Shown: piece by piece, positions 34,801 through 49,800 of the stretch
Layout of the letters: each line of letters starts with the position of its first letter
Position numbering within the stretch: position 1 is the stretch's first letter
Source: Haliclystus octoradiatus
Taxonomy: Eukaryota; Cnidaria; Staurozoa; Stauromedusae; Haliclystidae
DNA: 64,000 nt
Direction of reading: 5' to 3'
Assembly (NCBI GenBank): GCA_916610825.1
Contig: OU744450.1
Coordinates: forward strand, 17,538,814 to 17,602,813
The notes under the pieces: model-generated
Databases searched by the model: none
What the model was told of the DNA's origin: nothing
What the model saw: only the letters and a program-made list of their open reading frames with translations
Position numbers and translations under genes: made by a program

Positions 34801-37800
34801 CTTCAGAATACAACTAATGTAATCTCCGTTCATGCTTCAAACCCGGCAGGACAAGAAGCAGGAATTCCTGTGAACAAATTACAGCAACAGAGACGATCAA
34901 ATACAGATGATAATAAACAAAATAATCCTTACATATTCCCAAATCACAACATGTAGATTTCAGAAAGCTATTTGTAACTACTGCAAAAACGTTGGTCACA
35001 TAGCGGAAGCATGCTTCAAGAAAAGAAAAACGACAACATCTGAATTCACAGACAGAAAACACAGATGGAAATTTTCAGACAAAGATAACTACAATGAATA
35101 GAAACCAATGAACCACAGAACAATGGAAGTGTCATCAGCCAAAATTTTGCGGTCTTGGAACCAAGCTACGCCGCGTTACATTGTGGGCGGCTGGGGGCAA
35201 AACATTAACTTCAGTGTTAGCGCTCGTTCAAGAGATCAGTAAATTTGAAAGGTTTTATGGTCAGTTTAATTCAGCGTTTCTATGGATATTTAATTTGAAA
35301 ATGGTCAAAAGTTGTTGTGATATACACTGTACTAATCGTCAAGGAAACAAGCAGATCAAGTTATCTTTTCATCATGTGCCAAGCAAAAGCACAAGACGAA
35401 CACAATGGTCTTTATCTATACGTCGAATTGATACGAAAACACGTCGTCTTTCAGGGAGCCAAAATCAGTAGTACATTTATGCTCTCAACACTTTTCACCC
35501 TCTGGATATATTGAATATGGGATGGGGCTACTATTTTGAAAGAATCTGCAGTTTTATCTGTTTTTGAGTTTTCAAAAACGTTCAAGGTTTGTCACAAGGA
35601 TTTCGATTTTGATATGCTTTCAGTTTGAGCTTGGAAATTCATGTCATTTGTTATGAGACCGAAATTATGTTGTGTTTCCTTGTCCTTTCATTTACGATAT
35701 AACAGAACTAAAGAGTAGTCCATATTATCTCCAAGTCTGATTTAATAATTGTTTTCCTTCGAAATCAATACTTTCAGCCTGCCAAAATGATTATAATGTT
35801 TTGACTCAAAGGTGAAAACCGTACAAGACTGCATTCCAAGCCAATATGACAATGAGCAAGAGAATGCTAGTGTGATGTTAAAAGTCATACATCGATCTCT
35901 GCTGAACTGACACCACATTTAAAAGAATTTGATGAACTCGATGTATCAATGTTTATGAGTCCATTTGCGTAATATATGGATGAGATGAGGCAGTTTGCTA
36001 TCAAATTGCAGTTTTATTCACTCAAAGCATATAATTTCTTGATAAATTCCAAAGCTATGAAGCTTCCTCTATAGGAACTAGGGCAAGGTTAGTGTTGACG
36101 TTTAGGGCTACAACCTATTATCATCAGTTTTGTGTTGGAGATATTTTCCAGATTGCAAATACTGCATGGCACAGTACGGCAAAGTTTAGCCTCATAACCT
36201 GAATATCTGTGACGAATGATAACCTTTTACAACTGTAAAAGGTACACTTAAAAGTACATCAAATAACCAAACAATTCTTGAAATATTAGAAATTACACAC
36301 TTACTTCCTGAGCTCAATCAAAATTTGATTCCTGAGATTTGACTTGGAAATTTTTTTAAAGAAGAAACATATTATGGGGACCACCTCTGCACAGCAACCA
36401 CTTTCATGCCTGCATATTGGTCACTCATTATTTTTAACAATTGAATTAATTGAGCTTATGAGGTCTATCCAGAAGTGCATTCTCAATAAAATGATACATC
36501 ATTATACTTAAACGTGAGAGGTTTCATTTTATAAATTGTGCTCTATAGCCTACCTGATGCATGCATAATGAATGATCATGTCAGCAGTGACGTATATGCA
36601 GTAGTCCTATCCTTTTTATCACTACACGGACATTAATCTAAATATAGTTCTGTCCCTCTTTCAATCAAATTCGTAGGTGGCTTCAATCTGTCGACGGAGA
36701 ACCAGGGATAAGCCAGCAGGCCTTATTTCATTGGAGAAAGTGGAATCGACAGAGGAGGGTTATCTCAAGAGTTTTACTCTCTTCCATACAAAGAACTATC
36801 ATGTTCGTCATTTGTTGAAGGAGCTGCAGGTTCAATAACAATAGCAAAAATATAGTATGAACTAAAGAAATGGGATTTTAAAGCACTTAAAGCTGATTGG
36901 ACTAGCAATATTAAATGGGCATCAGGCCCCAACTTTCTTCTCCAACTCATTCATCCTGGATTATCCTTGTTACAAATCTCACCGGCCCCGCACAGGACTC
37001 GAGCTCACAATAACTAAAAAGTTTCCTCAAAGGATTGGAATGTTATAATGTCATGAATTTGCTCAGAAGTTTTCCAGTAAAAGCAATGACACAGTTACCA
37101 ACTGATAATTTGGAAGTGGAAGACATACAAAATCAATTTCAGTTCCAACACAGCCCTGATGGCTCTAATGCGAAGATAACAGAGCAAAATGTTGCATTTT
37201 ACTGGTTGAAATCATTGTATAGAACATGTTTATTAGTTTTTGATGAAATAGGAATAAAACAGCGCCTTGATGTATTAAAAATAGGAAAAGGAAAGAACAG
37301 TTTATGGCTATGTAGAGTTTGGGAGTCGTGCAAAAACTAAGGAACTCGATGCTAAAAAAAACAAGAAAGCAAAGCATGCTTTAGTAGTCATGGTAGCAGG
37401 GTTAACCGGGGTATGGAAGTTTCCTATTGCATACTTCATGAATACTTACATGAACAAGGAATCATTGAGTGACTTACTGGAAAGCTGTTTGCTAGCTCTT
37501 GCAAACATCAAGTGTTGTGTAATATCTCTCACATGTGATGGATGTTTTGTGAATCAGGGAAGCTTAAGGGCTAGGGGGGCATCATTTGATCCCAAAAACA
37601 GTTCATGGATATTTGAGGCCATTTAACGTTCATCGACTGTTCGTGAACTGTTCATGAACTCCTGAACTGGGCAGGGGAAAGGCCGGCACAAACGATGCAA
37701 CTTTGTTGTCTCAACCCTTATTGAATTTGTTAAGACAACACAATTGCAACATTTGCCCATGCAGTTACAGGCTGTTTGATGGTCATTAACGAAGATAATT

Positions 37801-40800
37801 GCTTCAGGTTGCTAGTCGCAGAAAGGAAAAAAGTTATTGATTTTAAATCAAAAACTTTTCATGAGTGGGAAAAAAGCTGAGATCTACATGTCTACACATG
37901 TCTACATGTTGCAAAATATTGCACGCAATCCACTACACAGGCACAGTATTCCTAGAATTGCATGTGGCCGTAAAAAATTATGTAACAGAGTCATTGTTGT
38001 CGTTATATACTGAGTTAGATGGCTGAACAATATCATTTTGACATGATTTATTCCCGACATTCATCCTACCCTGACAGAGAAGCATTATCGACATTATCAT
38101 CTGCAGACAATGATGAAGCGGAATTGCAGACGATTTACACAAATGCACTCAAAATGCCTGCAGAGGAATGGGCGGGAAACTAATCATTCCAGTCATTCCA
38201 CATATCCAGTAGCTGTACCTCCTCCTGCAAAGAAGAAGGCTACCAAAATGACAAGCAACAAACCTGCCAAACGTCCCAAAAAGGCAGTAGAAGAAGAAAA
38301 ACACACATGGAATGACACTGAAATAGAAACGCTAATTACATTATTCGAGGCTGCACTTGCCTTGTGGGGTGTGCAAGCACCAGAATTATTATTCTTCCCT
38401 GTTGTAGGGGATGCCGTTTAGCTCCAGGGGAAAGGTAGCCTGTCAATTCTAAAAGTAGTGATGTTAGCATTAACAATGTTTCATTGTGTTTATCCAGATA
38501 ATTAGGTAATTCTCATACTTTGAAGGTCTGAGGCTCTAGCAAATTTTGCGGAAATTGGGTAGCTGTTACGGCGCACCTAGTTTTGTGTTCTAGTCATTCT
38601 TTGAAGGAATCGAAAGCTATCTAACGCATTCACATTTATCTGTGCGTAATGATACGGACATGCTTGTGCTTCAATGCTTCAATGCTTTGAGTGATATCGT
38701 GAAAAGTATTTGCATTATCATTTTATAAGTTTATTGGTTGGTATTGTCTTTAATTGATTCCTTCCCGCCTTTCCCATAATTGTGTCTTTTGATCTAGGTT
38801 TCTCAAGTTGGTAAGTAAGGTCAGGTTTGTATTCATTATGTATTCATTGTGTGTAATTTCCACTTATTATCAGTGTGACGGGTGTTTGGTTGGATCGGGA
38901 TCCATGCAGAAGTTGGAGAGTGACAGGTTCGCCATAGCAAGAGCAGCATACAACAAGCATGTAGAAGTTAAACGCATAAAGCCAGCTGAGAGATGTGATG
39001 AAAGCATGTAGCAAGCATTTAACATCAAGCATATAGATGTTATTGAAGCTTAGTAGTTGTGCATATAAATATCTAAATAGAAGCATGTAAATAGATATCC
39101 CATCAACCAAGCACCTAAGCCAGAGCTCATCATCGGATGAGTTTAATGCTTTCAAACATAGATTCTGATATATCTGCAAGAATGCCAAAGTTTCTTCACC
39201 TCCTAGAGAGCTTCAATCAATTGCAAGGTGCAAGTATTAAATGCTATTGCGAGATAATAATAATAGTTGCATTTTTATAGCGCATATCCATTGCTGTCCT
39301 ATGCGCTTCACAAGTGTTCACATATGGTGTAAAATAGATTATAAATGTAATGAATATACAAATAAAAAATAAAAACTGAATAAATAATTTAAAATCATGC
39401 TAAAATAAAATTAAGATAAAATAATTTAATTTAAAATGTTAGTTTAAAAGTTTAAAATTTATGTTCATTACTTAATTTTTAAAAGCCAAGTTAAAAAGAA
39501 ATGTCTTGAGTTTTTTCTTAAAAATGTTAATATTTATACATGTCCTGATTTCATAAGGAAGAATGTTCCAGTGCTTGGGCCCTGCCACTGAGAATGCCCT
39601 CGCACCATATGATAATAATCGATATCTTTTTTCATTTAAAATGTGTTTGTCATGAGATGACCGTAATATACGGGTAGGAATGTGAGATCAGGATATGTGT
39701 GTAATTGATTTGTATTGATTTCCAGTATCTTGTAAGATCAGGACCCTTATCTTACAAGATACTGACAGATGATGGGCGCGTCATTAAACATCACATAGAC
39801 CACATCCACAAACGAATTGATAACGCAGATATCCAAATGAAATTATAAAAGCGATATATACAAGAAAAAAAGTTATCCAGTTAGGGAGGGAGCTCGCCCA
39901 CAGCCCACAGTAGCCTATCTATAGCGCATTCTGAGCTAAATTATATACTACCATCCGACAATACTTATACTGTATTATAATCATTTAATTTAATACTATC
40001 AAGTTACAAACTCATTTCAATTAACTCTTATTATAATCATGAAGAATGTCATGTATCGCGTAGTATGACGTATAGAACGAATTAACTGTAGTTACCATAT
40101 ATGAGGCCGCCACGTTGACATAAAGTTGAGCATTAGCTAGCAGCAAGAGCTTTGAGATTGTGATTATTAAACGTTACTGTTATCAATAAACCTTTGTGTG
40201 TTATTATACCTTGATATATAAAAAATATGAAACCACTTACGTCAATCCTTCCACGGAATAATTTGATATCTGATGAAATCCCATCACAGAATGCAAATGT
40301 ACAAAGGGCATATGCAGATTTGTCTTCCCAGCCAGTTAATAAACGATGGAGTCCTAAAACAATAGTGGAGCAAAATTATGTAAAAACAAATTTCACTACT
40401 CAAATAGTTTTAAAGTATTTTTAAAAAGGAATGCTATTTGAGTAGCAACTGTTCGAGTAACATTCAAACATTAGTATAAAAAGGCAAAATAGGATTCCGA
40501 TGAAGCAAATAATTCCATTTGAAATAATGCAAATAAGGTTTGATGAAATCTTTTAAAATATTGTTAAAAACTCAAAAACAACATTCTACCACTGCAATAA
40601 CAGATCTTAGGCCTAGACCTACTTTTTGTGGATCGATTTCTTTAGAAGAAAGCCAATTAGGGTAACTTTCAGTGATCAAAACGAGATTTGTCTATATATA
40701 GATATCTTGTAGCGAAGCAATTTCTATTGCTTTTTGTAAACAATGGACCATTGTTTTACAGACAATATGATCATTTGAATACTATTCAAATAATAAAATT

Positions 40801-43800
40801 TCAAAATACAAACATTCGAATAGTCGAATAGAGATTTTGGCGCTGAATAGAATCCCTATTTCAAATTGAACCATTCTGGATTTTTCGTCTGACTTTGACA
40901 TTCAGTCAATGTTTTATGCAATGCAGCTATTGATAACCTTATTAATTGAATTTGCTGCTAACAGTTTCCTTTCTTCAACAACTTATTTAGAAAAGAGAAA
41001 ACACTGTTGATAAACTAGCCTTTGTGTCCCTTGGAAGAATTAAGGATGATTTCATTTATAAAATATTTAGTTAATGTTAATGAAAATTAGTTAATACGAA
41101 GTAAATATTTGATTATATTTGCAACGTGTAAGCACACCATCATATGGAATATGTATAGACCAAATGTTAAAGTTCATGAAAAAGTTCACGAAAAACCGGT
41201 CATTTAACATTAATGAATAAATTAGTAAATAAACTTCCATTAAAGGGTTACCACACACTTTGCCGTGTTTGTATTCATATTTACTACACTTGGAAATGGC
41301 GGAGGAGACACAAGTGAAGTGCTGAGAGCACGAGCCAGCAGGCGAGTCTTTCTTGAATAGGTTAGTCTTTCTTAAATAGAGATAGCTTTGTTGATAATAT
41401 TTCTTTAGTAATACATTGCAGTTTCCTATTCTTCTTCAGCTTTGAGAATCTGACAAAGTTTTATCGACAAATTTAGAAGGGAATTTTCAAAAACATTTTT
41501 ACCTTGCATTTCCAAACACACAGACCACCCAATCAAATTGAAGAATTACGTTCAAATATGACGTCATATTTTAGAACATTTGTTAATGAATATGTTTGTG
41601 AACAGTGCATTTAATATTAATTCATTTTTTATGAATCATTCATGAACTACTTAGGGGGGTTTCCGTGAGTCGTGTATAAAAGGTTCACAAAAAGTGTTTA
41701 TAAGACAGAGTTCATCAGTTTGTAAATTCATAAATTTTTCAAACCTCACCTTCTGGTTTGAGTTTTTCAAGAAACCATTTTCTGTGAAAAATAATGTATA
41801 TGTTTGATTAATCTTATTTGATAGAATATATATTTGAATAATATAATATTATATTATATACTAGCAATGAGTGACCCGCATTGCTGGAATAATTTGGGCC
41901 GAGGAACAAATACATTTCTTGTCATTGTGGATTTGGTGAACAAAGGAAGACTTTTCAATGATTTTAAACAATATTTCAACTAAACATTGTTTGAGAATAG
42001 CAATAATATATTTACAATTATTTGCTTGTGAGTGTTCTAATTAGTTATAGGTTAAGATTTAAATTGAACCTATGAAATTGCTCAATCTTCTACATAAAAT
42101 AATGGGAGTGTTTTGATTTGCATCACACTTGACTGGGACATGCCTTGTATGATGACACAGATCACAATAATTACAAATAATAAAGATAAAAACATCCTAA
42201 AGGGAATGAAACTTTGAATAACCACATACATTTTGAGCTCCTTCTGTAAAAATATATGCATTATCAATCTTCATTTCATTATTATTATGTTGTCCATAAC
42301 GATGTTGCAATCAAATGGTAATAAAAACTCAGCATAGTCAGCCGTATTGTGAAAAGTAAACACCACTTAGGCCTAAATATTTAAAAATCCATCTATGTTG
42401 AATACTGTTATGATATCCATCTCAAGCCATTACGTGCTGAATAAATCATGCAACATCTGTTCACAGTCTTTCTAGAACGGAAAAGTTGAAGTCAAAATCA
42501 TAAATCAGCCGACGGCGTATCGTGTGAATTCCAATAATACTATCTGACTGTGATTCTTTCAGATTTAGAAAGACAACAAAATCCTAAATAATAACATGAT
42601 AGTCAAAATGTCCCAAGTAAAATCTTTCAAATGGTCTATAGAATAGTCAGACGTCTAATACATGTGTGCAAGCAGACCATGCCCAAGCACTGCTTTGATG
42701 GGTAACCGTCTTTGCGTACGATCACAAAAACGTCCTTTGATGATATTACATGTTGGAATGATGAATGATGTTTCGATTTTGAAATCTCCGTGAGGCTGTT
42801 AGACACGGTAGTGATCATGCAGAAACACATTTCAAGTAAACGTTATTCTAGAATCCAGAATATGATTAGCTATGCCACAATAAGAAATATTTTCGTAGCA
42901 AAATGTCTAATCCAAAACAATTTTGTCAGTTCAGATCAGAGACATCTGCAGGAGCACGTGCAATTTGACATGAGCTGTCATTAGTTGATTGATGGGGAGA
43001 TCCCATTCGAACAATAGCAAGATGACGTAATAGCCATTGTGTTTATTGATGGGGAAATCCCTCAGAAACATTTATAGATAGAAATGTATTTCAATCATTG
43101 AAACAAAGCAAATTAATTAAGGTACAGGGAACTTTTTACATAGATATATGTGTTGCTACAATGATTAAGGTCACCCCTTAAAGTGGGAATAAACCCCCAG
43201 ACTATCTTTACATATATAGTAGAACCCGACGTGAAAAAAACAATGGCGTAATTTTTTTTTCGATCTGGAAATTATTTCTTGGTGAAAAATGCCTTCAAAG
43301 TGGTGTTTTGGCCCAAATGTCGCTGAGGGAAAAAAAGGGATTGGATCTAGCTTTATGACGACAAAGTCACAAGTCGTGTGGTTTTTCTAATAGACTTTAG
43401 ATCGGATTAATCACGCGATGTTACGTTTGAGATGGCGTAGCTCTGTAACGGCAATCTATTTTTCTCTCCCACAAAACTGAGGTAAGGAAGAACATATAAA
43501 CTCAAGAGTAGCAAAATTCCAGATGATTTAATGATTTTAAAGTTCACGAATTTGAAGAAAATAAAAATCAGATAATATTTCATTCGTAGCGCGCGTTATA
43601 CAGATTATATTTTGACATATCATTCTCACACATATTTAACACATATCAAAAGATTCTCTGGTGACAACAAAAGCTAGCTAAGTAGAATTTATTGTTGTAA
43701 GCATATGTCTGCACTGAAAATGGAGTGTTCTTTTGAGGGTAAAAATCATAATGTATGGTGGGAAACGCTATTAAGAACACCATAGCCGTCGGTTTTATAG

Positions 43801-46800
43801 TCCTCTTTTCACAGAAGTGAAATCCGTCCATCTGATTTCGCGTCTCTGTAGAAAGGTATTTTGTGCAAAGTAACTTATGCACTGTATTACTAATCCTATA
43901 AATTACAGATTGTGACGACATGATGCTAATATGTTCTACTTTATAGCCGAAGGAATGAATACTAGACTGGTAAAATAATTTTGTGGCGTATGTAAAATAA
44001 GGAACGAGACTTCACATTGCAAAACCCTAATTTTGTTAATCATATAACTTTGATAGAGAGGATAAAAATTTATGCAATGAAGATATACCGCAAAACCGAC
44101 AAATGATAGAATCTGCATTACTGTAGTTCTAGTGGCTCTAGTATACGGCTGTAAACTTGAATAAGAACGTCCGAGCCCTCTATCATGTTTGTACTATTTT
44201 CCGATATTTTATAGAATTTTATAGTGTAATGTACTGAAGAATTCTCAATGGTTTTTTAAATATTGAATGCTTGGTGAATTAATGATGAACACTTTGTTAG
44301 ACTATTGAGTATAATATATCGATCTATACAGTCGTATAAACTATACGATTACATGTTTTAAGTTTTACTAGACGAACATCAATTTCAAACTTAAACGTTG
44401 AAATGATAGTTGAAAAATGTCTATTTAATAATTTAGTAATACCGATAGTTAAATAAATCCGAAAAAGTACAATTAATACTTTGCAGTACCAACTCCAGTA
44501 CAATTAATACTTTGCAGTACCATACTCCAGGAAAAGTCGTCTGTGCATGCCCGTGCAAATCAAATCAGTTTACATTCACATTTAGATTATGAAAAGGATA
44601 TCTTTTAGAAATGTTTACTCAAGAACAACTTGCAGATCATAGAGTTAAAAATAGTTAAAACTTATATAGCGTAAGATCAAGCTATTTTGAAGGGTACGTG
44701 TCTACTAATTAAGATTTGAGAAGTACTGCGGTCACACAGAATACGTAACTAATATGTGTCACTAGACTAGTCACAAAGGAACAGTCGCACCGCCTGACAT
44801 TTGTATTAATCCGCAATCTATATCAGATTCATCGCGCTTAATGACGCTACAAGAAATTATTTCGACCGAGCGTTTCAATAGATTTTATTCTGCTCCTGAA
44901 ATCACAAATTGCATCTTTTTTACGTAATTCGCCAGTTTATATGTTTGTTCATGGCTCAGGCTTGTCAGAAATTTTTTTTGCGTGACTTCTCAGAGCTAGG
45001 TCACCTCAAAGATTACGTCGCGTGATCAGCCCACTCTTGAGTCTGTTAGACAAACCGCACGACTTGTGACTTTGTCGTCATAAAGCTAGATCCAATCCCT
45101 TTTTTTCTCAGCGACATTTGGGTCAAAACACCACTTTGAAGGCGCTTTTCACCAAGAAATAATTTCCAGATCGAAACAAAAATTACGCCATTGTTTTTTT
45201 CACGTCGGGTTCTACTACATATGTAAAGATAGTCTGGGGGTTTATTCCCACTTTAAGCAGTGCAGCTTGTTTATTGGGGGACTCATTATTTACAGTTATC
45301 ATTTATTCAATTAAATAAAGATAATAATAACAATAATTATAATAATAATTATAATATGATAAGATTATAAGAAAGAAGTTGAAAGAAAAATCAAGATTTG
45401 AAGAAAGAAGTATACACGTTTCGATTAGGTGAGTTGTTGTTAAAGTGGCTAAAGAAAAAGATTACAATGTCATAGCTGAGTTTCAGGAATTGTTGATAAG
45501 TTACAAACATAACAGTCTGGACTTACACAAATAGTATTGTAACTATCAATAAGTGTGTTTTTCAGTGGTGATTGACGTTTGTAGAGGAACCATCAATGTC
45601 TAAGGACTTTTTATTTCTATACCAAAGAGATGGCATTCTATAAGTAGGCAGCTTCTTAGAAAAGCTGGATGTGACAAATGGAATGTGAAAAACGTTATGC
45701 TTTCTTTTATCATTTTTGATAAATGTACAATTAGAGTGTATTATTTCAGGGGTTTTATTAATAATTATTTTATGTAATAAAGTAAACGTTTTTAGCAAAA
45801 AGAGGTCTTCTGATTTTAAAATATTGGTAGGTTTTAGGACTGGAGATGTGTGAGTTATTGGCTTAGCATTTACAATTACTTGAAAGCATTTGTTTTTTAA
45901 GTTTACATAATATTTTGAAGTTTGGGTCCCCAAATGGGGATGTAGTATTCAATATGGGTTCAATTATTGCCGAGTAAATTTATAGTATGACGTAATGGCA
46001 AAATCAATGATGCGAGGTGAAAACGTTGACAAACAATGGCGGTGCGGTCTGCAGCCGCAAAATGGAAAGATAAATTTTGTTTCAATACGTAGGCTAAAGC
46101 AGAAAACGAAAATCAAAAATCAACAGACATAATAACCCAGCGCTTCGAATGGTACTTAGCTTGCAAAAAACAACCATTGGAAAGGCTTCATAATTATAAG
46201 TTAAGATATATTATATAATACTTGAATAATCTGGCAGTCGAGAAATGAAAGTTGATATTAATATTCAGGCTCACTATTGCTAAACAAAAGTGTCAGTCTT
46301 AATTCTGAATAGATTATGATGACACATGATTTTGATTGAATAATCATCATTAGTCATCAACCAACAGGTCAATATGGAATTCGAACGAAAATGAGTAATT
46401 TAATTGGTCGAATAATGTCAAACTCGGGAAATTTCTAAACTGTGATGACCACTTGGTATTTTGTAACCGTTATAGTGAAATGACCCAATGGATAATTGCG
46501 TTTTTGATGCATTCAAATACATTAAAATGTGTATGATTGTAATCATTTTTCACAACCTTTCCATTACATTTTGGTGTGACTAAAAGAATCATTGATCAGT
46601 CACTTCTCGTGCAACAAGGCTGTCAAACGTGTAGGATCCCAGAACCTTTAGAAAAATATCAGTTATATACAATGCGAGTGAATCATTGGTAGTACATTGA
46701 ATAATATATAAATACATACATGTAGGGGCCGGGCATACCACCAAGAGCATTAAAACAAAGACAAGTATCTTCAACTAAGACAGCACCCTTCACCTAGAAT

Positions 46801-49800
46801 ACAGACAATAATTACATCAGGCTTTCGTTACTACATAATGCAGTGACCGAATAATAAGCTGACATTAATGATCTTTCAAATAAAAAATAGAAAATTTTCT
46901 AATTCAGTTTCTGCCACCGATTGGTAAATATTGACAGACATTCATATAAAAACATGAAGCAACGGAGCATGTCGATAGCAAAGCGTTCCTGAAAAGCCAG
47001 ACAGAATCAATGCGGAAAAGCACGATATGCAAATCAAAGATAAAATTTGAAAAAACAAAGCGTGTTAGGTACAACTATTTGCAATTATCTATCCAATGAA
47101 ATGCTGTTTGATTAATTTGCTTTAAGATGTAGCTCCGAAAATCGTCAAAAACAACCGCAAACACACAAACACAAAGATATTCACATTTACAGGTTATTAA
47201 GGCTGTGTTTACATGACAAGTGGATATACGAAACTCAGGTAAATTTTAATCTGGATCGCCCTTGCATCTAGACAAGTAGACATAAACAGGAAATTAAAGA
47301 GAAAATTAGTCCGCTTAGCGACCCTATCAGGACTTTTGAAAGTAAGGATAGGAAACCCGGGTTTCTACAACCAGATTTAGCAAAACCAGGGTATTTCTGT
47401 CGTCTAAACGGAAGTTTATGGAAAACCCAGGTTTACAAAATCCACTTTCATTTCTGCGGCGATACGGCCTATAAATATTGGCAACCATTAGGCCCTGTCT
47501 TAGGATAAAATACTATAGTTTAGTAAAACTATCCAATGAATCTGTTTATACAAGATAAAACCGTGAATAACATCCATTTAAAATGTATTATTTACAAAAG
47601 CAATGTAAATTCGCGTGGAATTTAATTAGATATGAATAAAAAAGTAATCTTGAATGATTTAAATAAAAGAAACATATCGATCTGAAGCTACAGAATCGAA
47701 GAAGTATAAAAATCCTATTTCAACCAAAAAATCGATGAGAATAGTAGAGTTACAGCGTTTTATTTAGACAAAATCGAAAAATCTAGCCTTGTGTAAACTG
47801 ATACCCTATCTGAACTTTTTGAAAGTGGACTTTTGAAAGACTTTTGAAAACGCAGGTTTTTGCTGTCACGTAAACGTAGAATAAGATTAGGCAAATCACC
47901 CAACTTCTGAAATTATTTTCGTAAGAAATGTCAAAACATAGAGACAAAGCATAGCACCAGGGCAATCCCATCAATACCCACATACAAGTTGGAGGGTGCC
48001 TTCTTTCAAGGTCTAAAAAATTACTTAACATTTGGCTTTATTTTTGTTAGCAGTTGTTTAGATTGATAGAGGAACATTATTTTTCAAAATGATTTAACAG
48101 ATATGAAACATCAAGAAATGTAGAGTGAGTTGAAGAGCCATGACGCTCTTACTGCACTCCGCCAGGCATGAAAAACATTTCTGTGGATTCTTAACAAAAT
48201 TGATAAAATTTCTTTGACGCTGTTTTCTTTAGAAATGATATAGCTTGTTACAAAATCAATTACATGTTACAAAATTGAATTTATTAAATTCCTTTACGCA
48301 ACTTAAAAAATCAACAAGATTACGTTGTGAGCCATTCCAGCCCGTTTTGTGATCCAATTACAGCTATGAAGCAGCTTATTATGATCTTTGACATTTTCTT
48401 AAAAATATAGTAAAAGTTACATCTGAATATAGCAAATCCCAAGCTGTTACTTTCTTTGAATTTCTCAATTGAATTTTCAATTACAGATTATACATTTGAT
48501 TTGATTTTATGAAAAAATATTCTTTCTTTCAGCTAAGTCGCCATTTTCAAAACATGTTTTCTAGCTGTTTGGTTAAAGCCGTGCAGGTACAGCTCCAGGG
48601 CTCAATAAAATGGGGACCGCTGGGACCGCCGGTCGCAGGCACATTTTCTGAACAATAGAATAACTGCAGGCACAGCTATATGGACTACACAAATTTCTGA
48701 ATTTGGAGTGACTATTGCAGACTTTTCTGAATAAGTAACTGTTACAAATTCTATGCATGCTTCAATCAATGTTATTCTCACTAACATAATGTTCTTTCAT
48801 GAGTCAGTAACCAAAACAGCTTGCAGGCACTTTGTAAGGGAAAACTTGGTCTCAGGCACACATATATTTTGTAGACCCCTGTACAGCTCTATAACCGCAC
48901 AAATGCGGGTATGACCTATACCCGCACGCTTCTAGTGGTTGCCACGGAATATCGTGGGTTGTCTTGACATAACTGCTAAACATGTGGTACAAATCCAGCA
49001 ATCATGACTAGAGTTTTTTTCAAGTGATTATTAACATTTATTATAACGGTTAGATGACTTACATCACCTTATTTGATATAACAAATTTCAAATGCTGTTT
49101 TGTTAAAGTTTAGAAAAAAGAATATCATGATCATTCATGTGATGAATCTTCGTTGATCTTTTATCGTCAAAGTACTAAATAATACTGGCGGGATTTTCTG
49201 CACTGATCACGAAGCGACCGCATCACGTGATCAAATTAACAATTCTAACTGGGTCAAATTGGGTTCAATTTTTCATGAGTAAAATTGACAGTTTTTGTTG
49301 ATAAAAGTAAAATCTTCAGAGGGATACATAGGGATGATTTTGTTTTAGAATGCCATGCCATGCTCTATCGCAAATTTTTGCACTCTGGATGTTGTCTGAC
49401 ACTAGGGAAGCTAGAATAAACTTGCCTGCGGCTAGTTCATTCATTACGCTTCACTCGTGTCTCTTAACATCATCCATGCAGGAATTTTGCGATAAAGCAT
49501 GGCATCCTGTGCATGAATCCTTAAGCAAAGAAGGATAATTTTTCTTAACAATAAAACAAATATGTAATTGTGATTGCAACACCCTACTGAAGGCACTGGT
49601 GCCATTCATCTATTTCTATAGGAGTGGATCTCTTCGCTGAGAGCAATGATGTAATATGCTCTTTATTGATTTGAGCCGCAACACTGCAAATCAATTTCAA
49701 CAAATTTAATGGCAGATAGGTTGTCAATGAGCAATGTTGTGCCGCAGCTACTCACAATGCAATTCCCTTCGTGCCATTCCATCCCCCATCCTTAGATGGT

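Larger units (their letters stand above)
34442..40225 (+). mobile_element. Ty3/gypsy skeleton in ITPA intron 6, split by a P element
   Basis: Matching LTR sequence starts at 34442 (TGTCATGTATTGCATAGTAT) and at 40047 (TGTCATGTATCGCGTAGTAT). Both run through GTTGAGCATTAGCTAGCAGC in the same order. The left copy diverges after about 34545. Gag pieces follow the left LTR. No polymerase is recognisable; instead the P-element relic and other sequences fill the interior. Orientation is opposite to ITPA. Confidence 0.7.

Noticed and set aside
47930..48000. Minus-strand peptide [15 protein letters not shown] resembling ITPA exon 4 ([16 protein letters not shown])
   Set aside because: The true exon 4 with correct splice sites and phases lies at 46720-46793. 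This stretch has no acceptor or donor in phase and lacks VED.
48573..48787. Two overlapping minus-strand frames rich in Cys and Ser
   Set aside because: They arise from a short patch with repeated GCAGGCAC words; no splice sites or domain support a gene.
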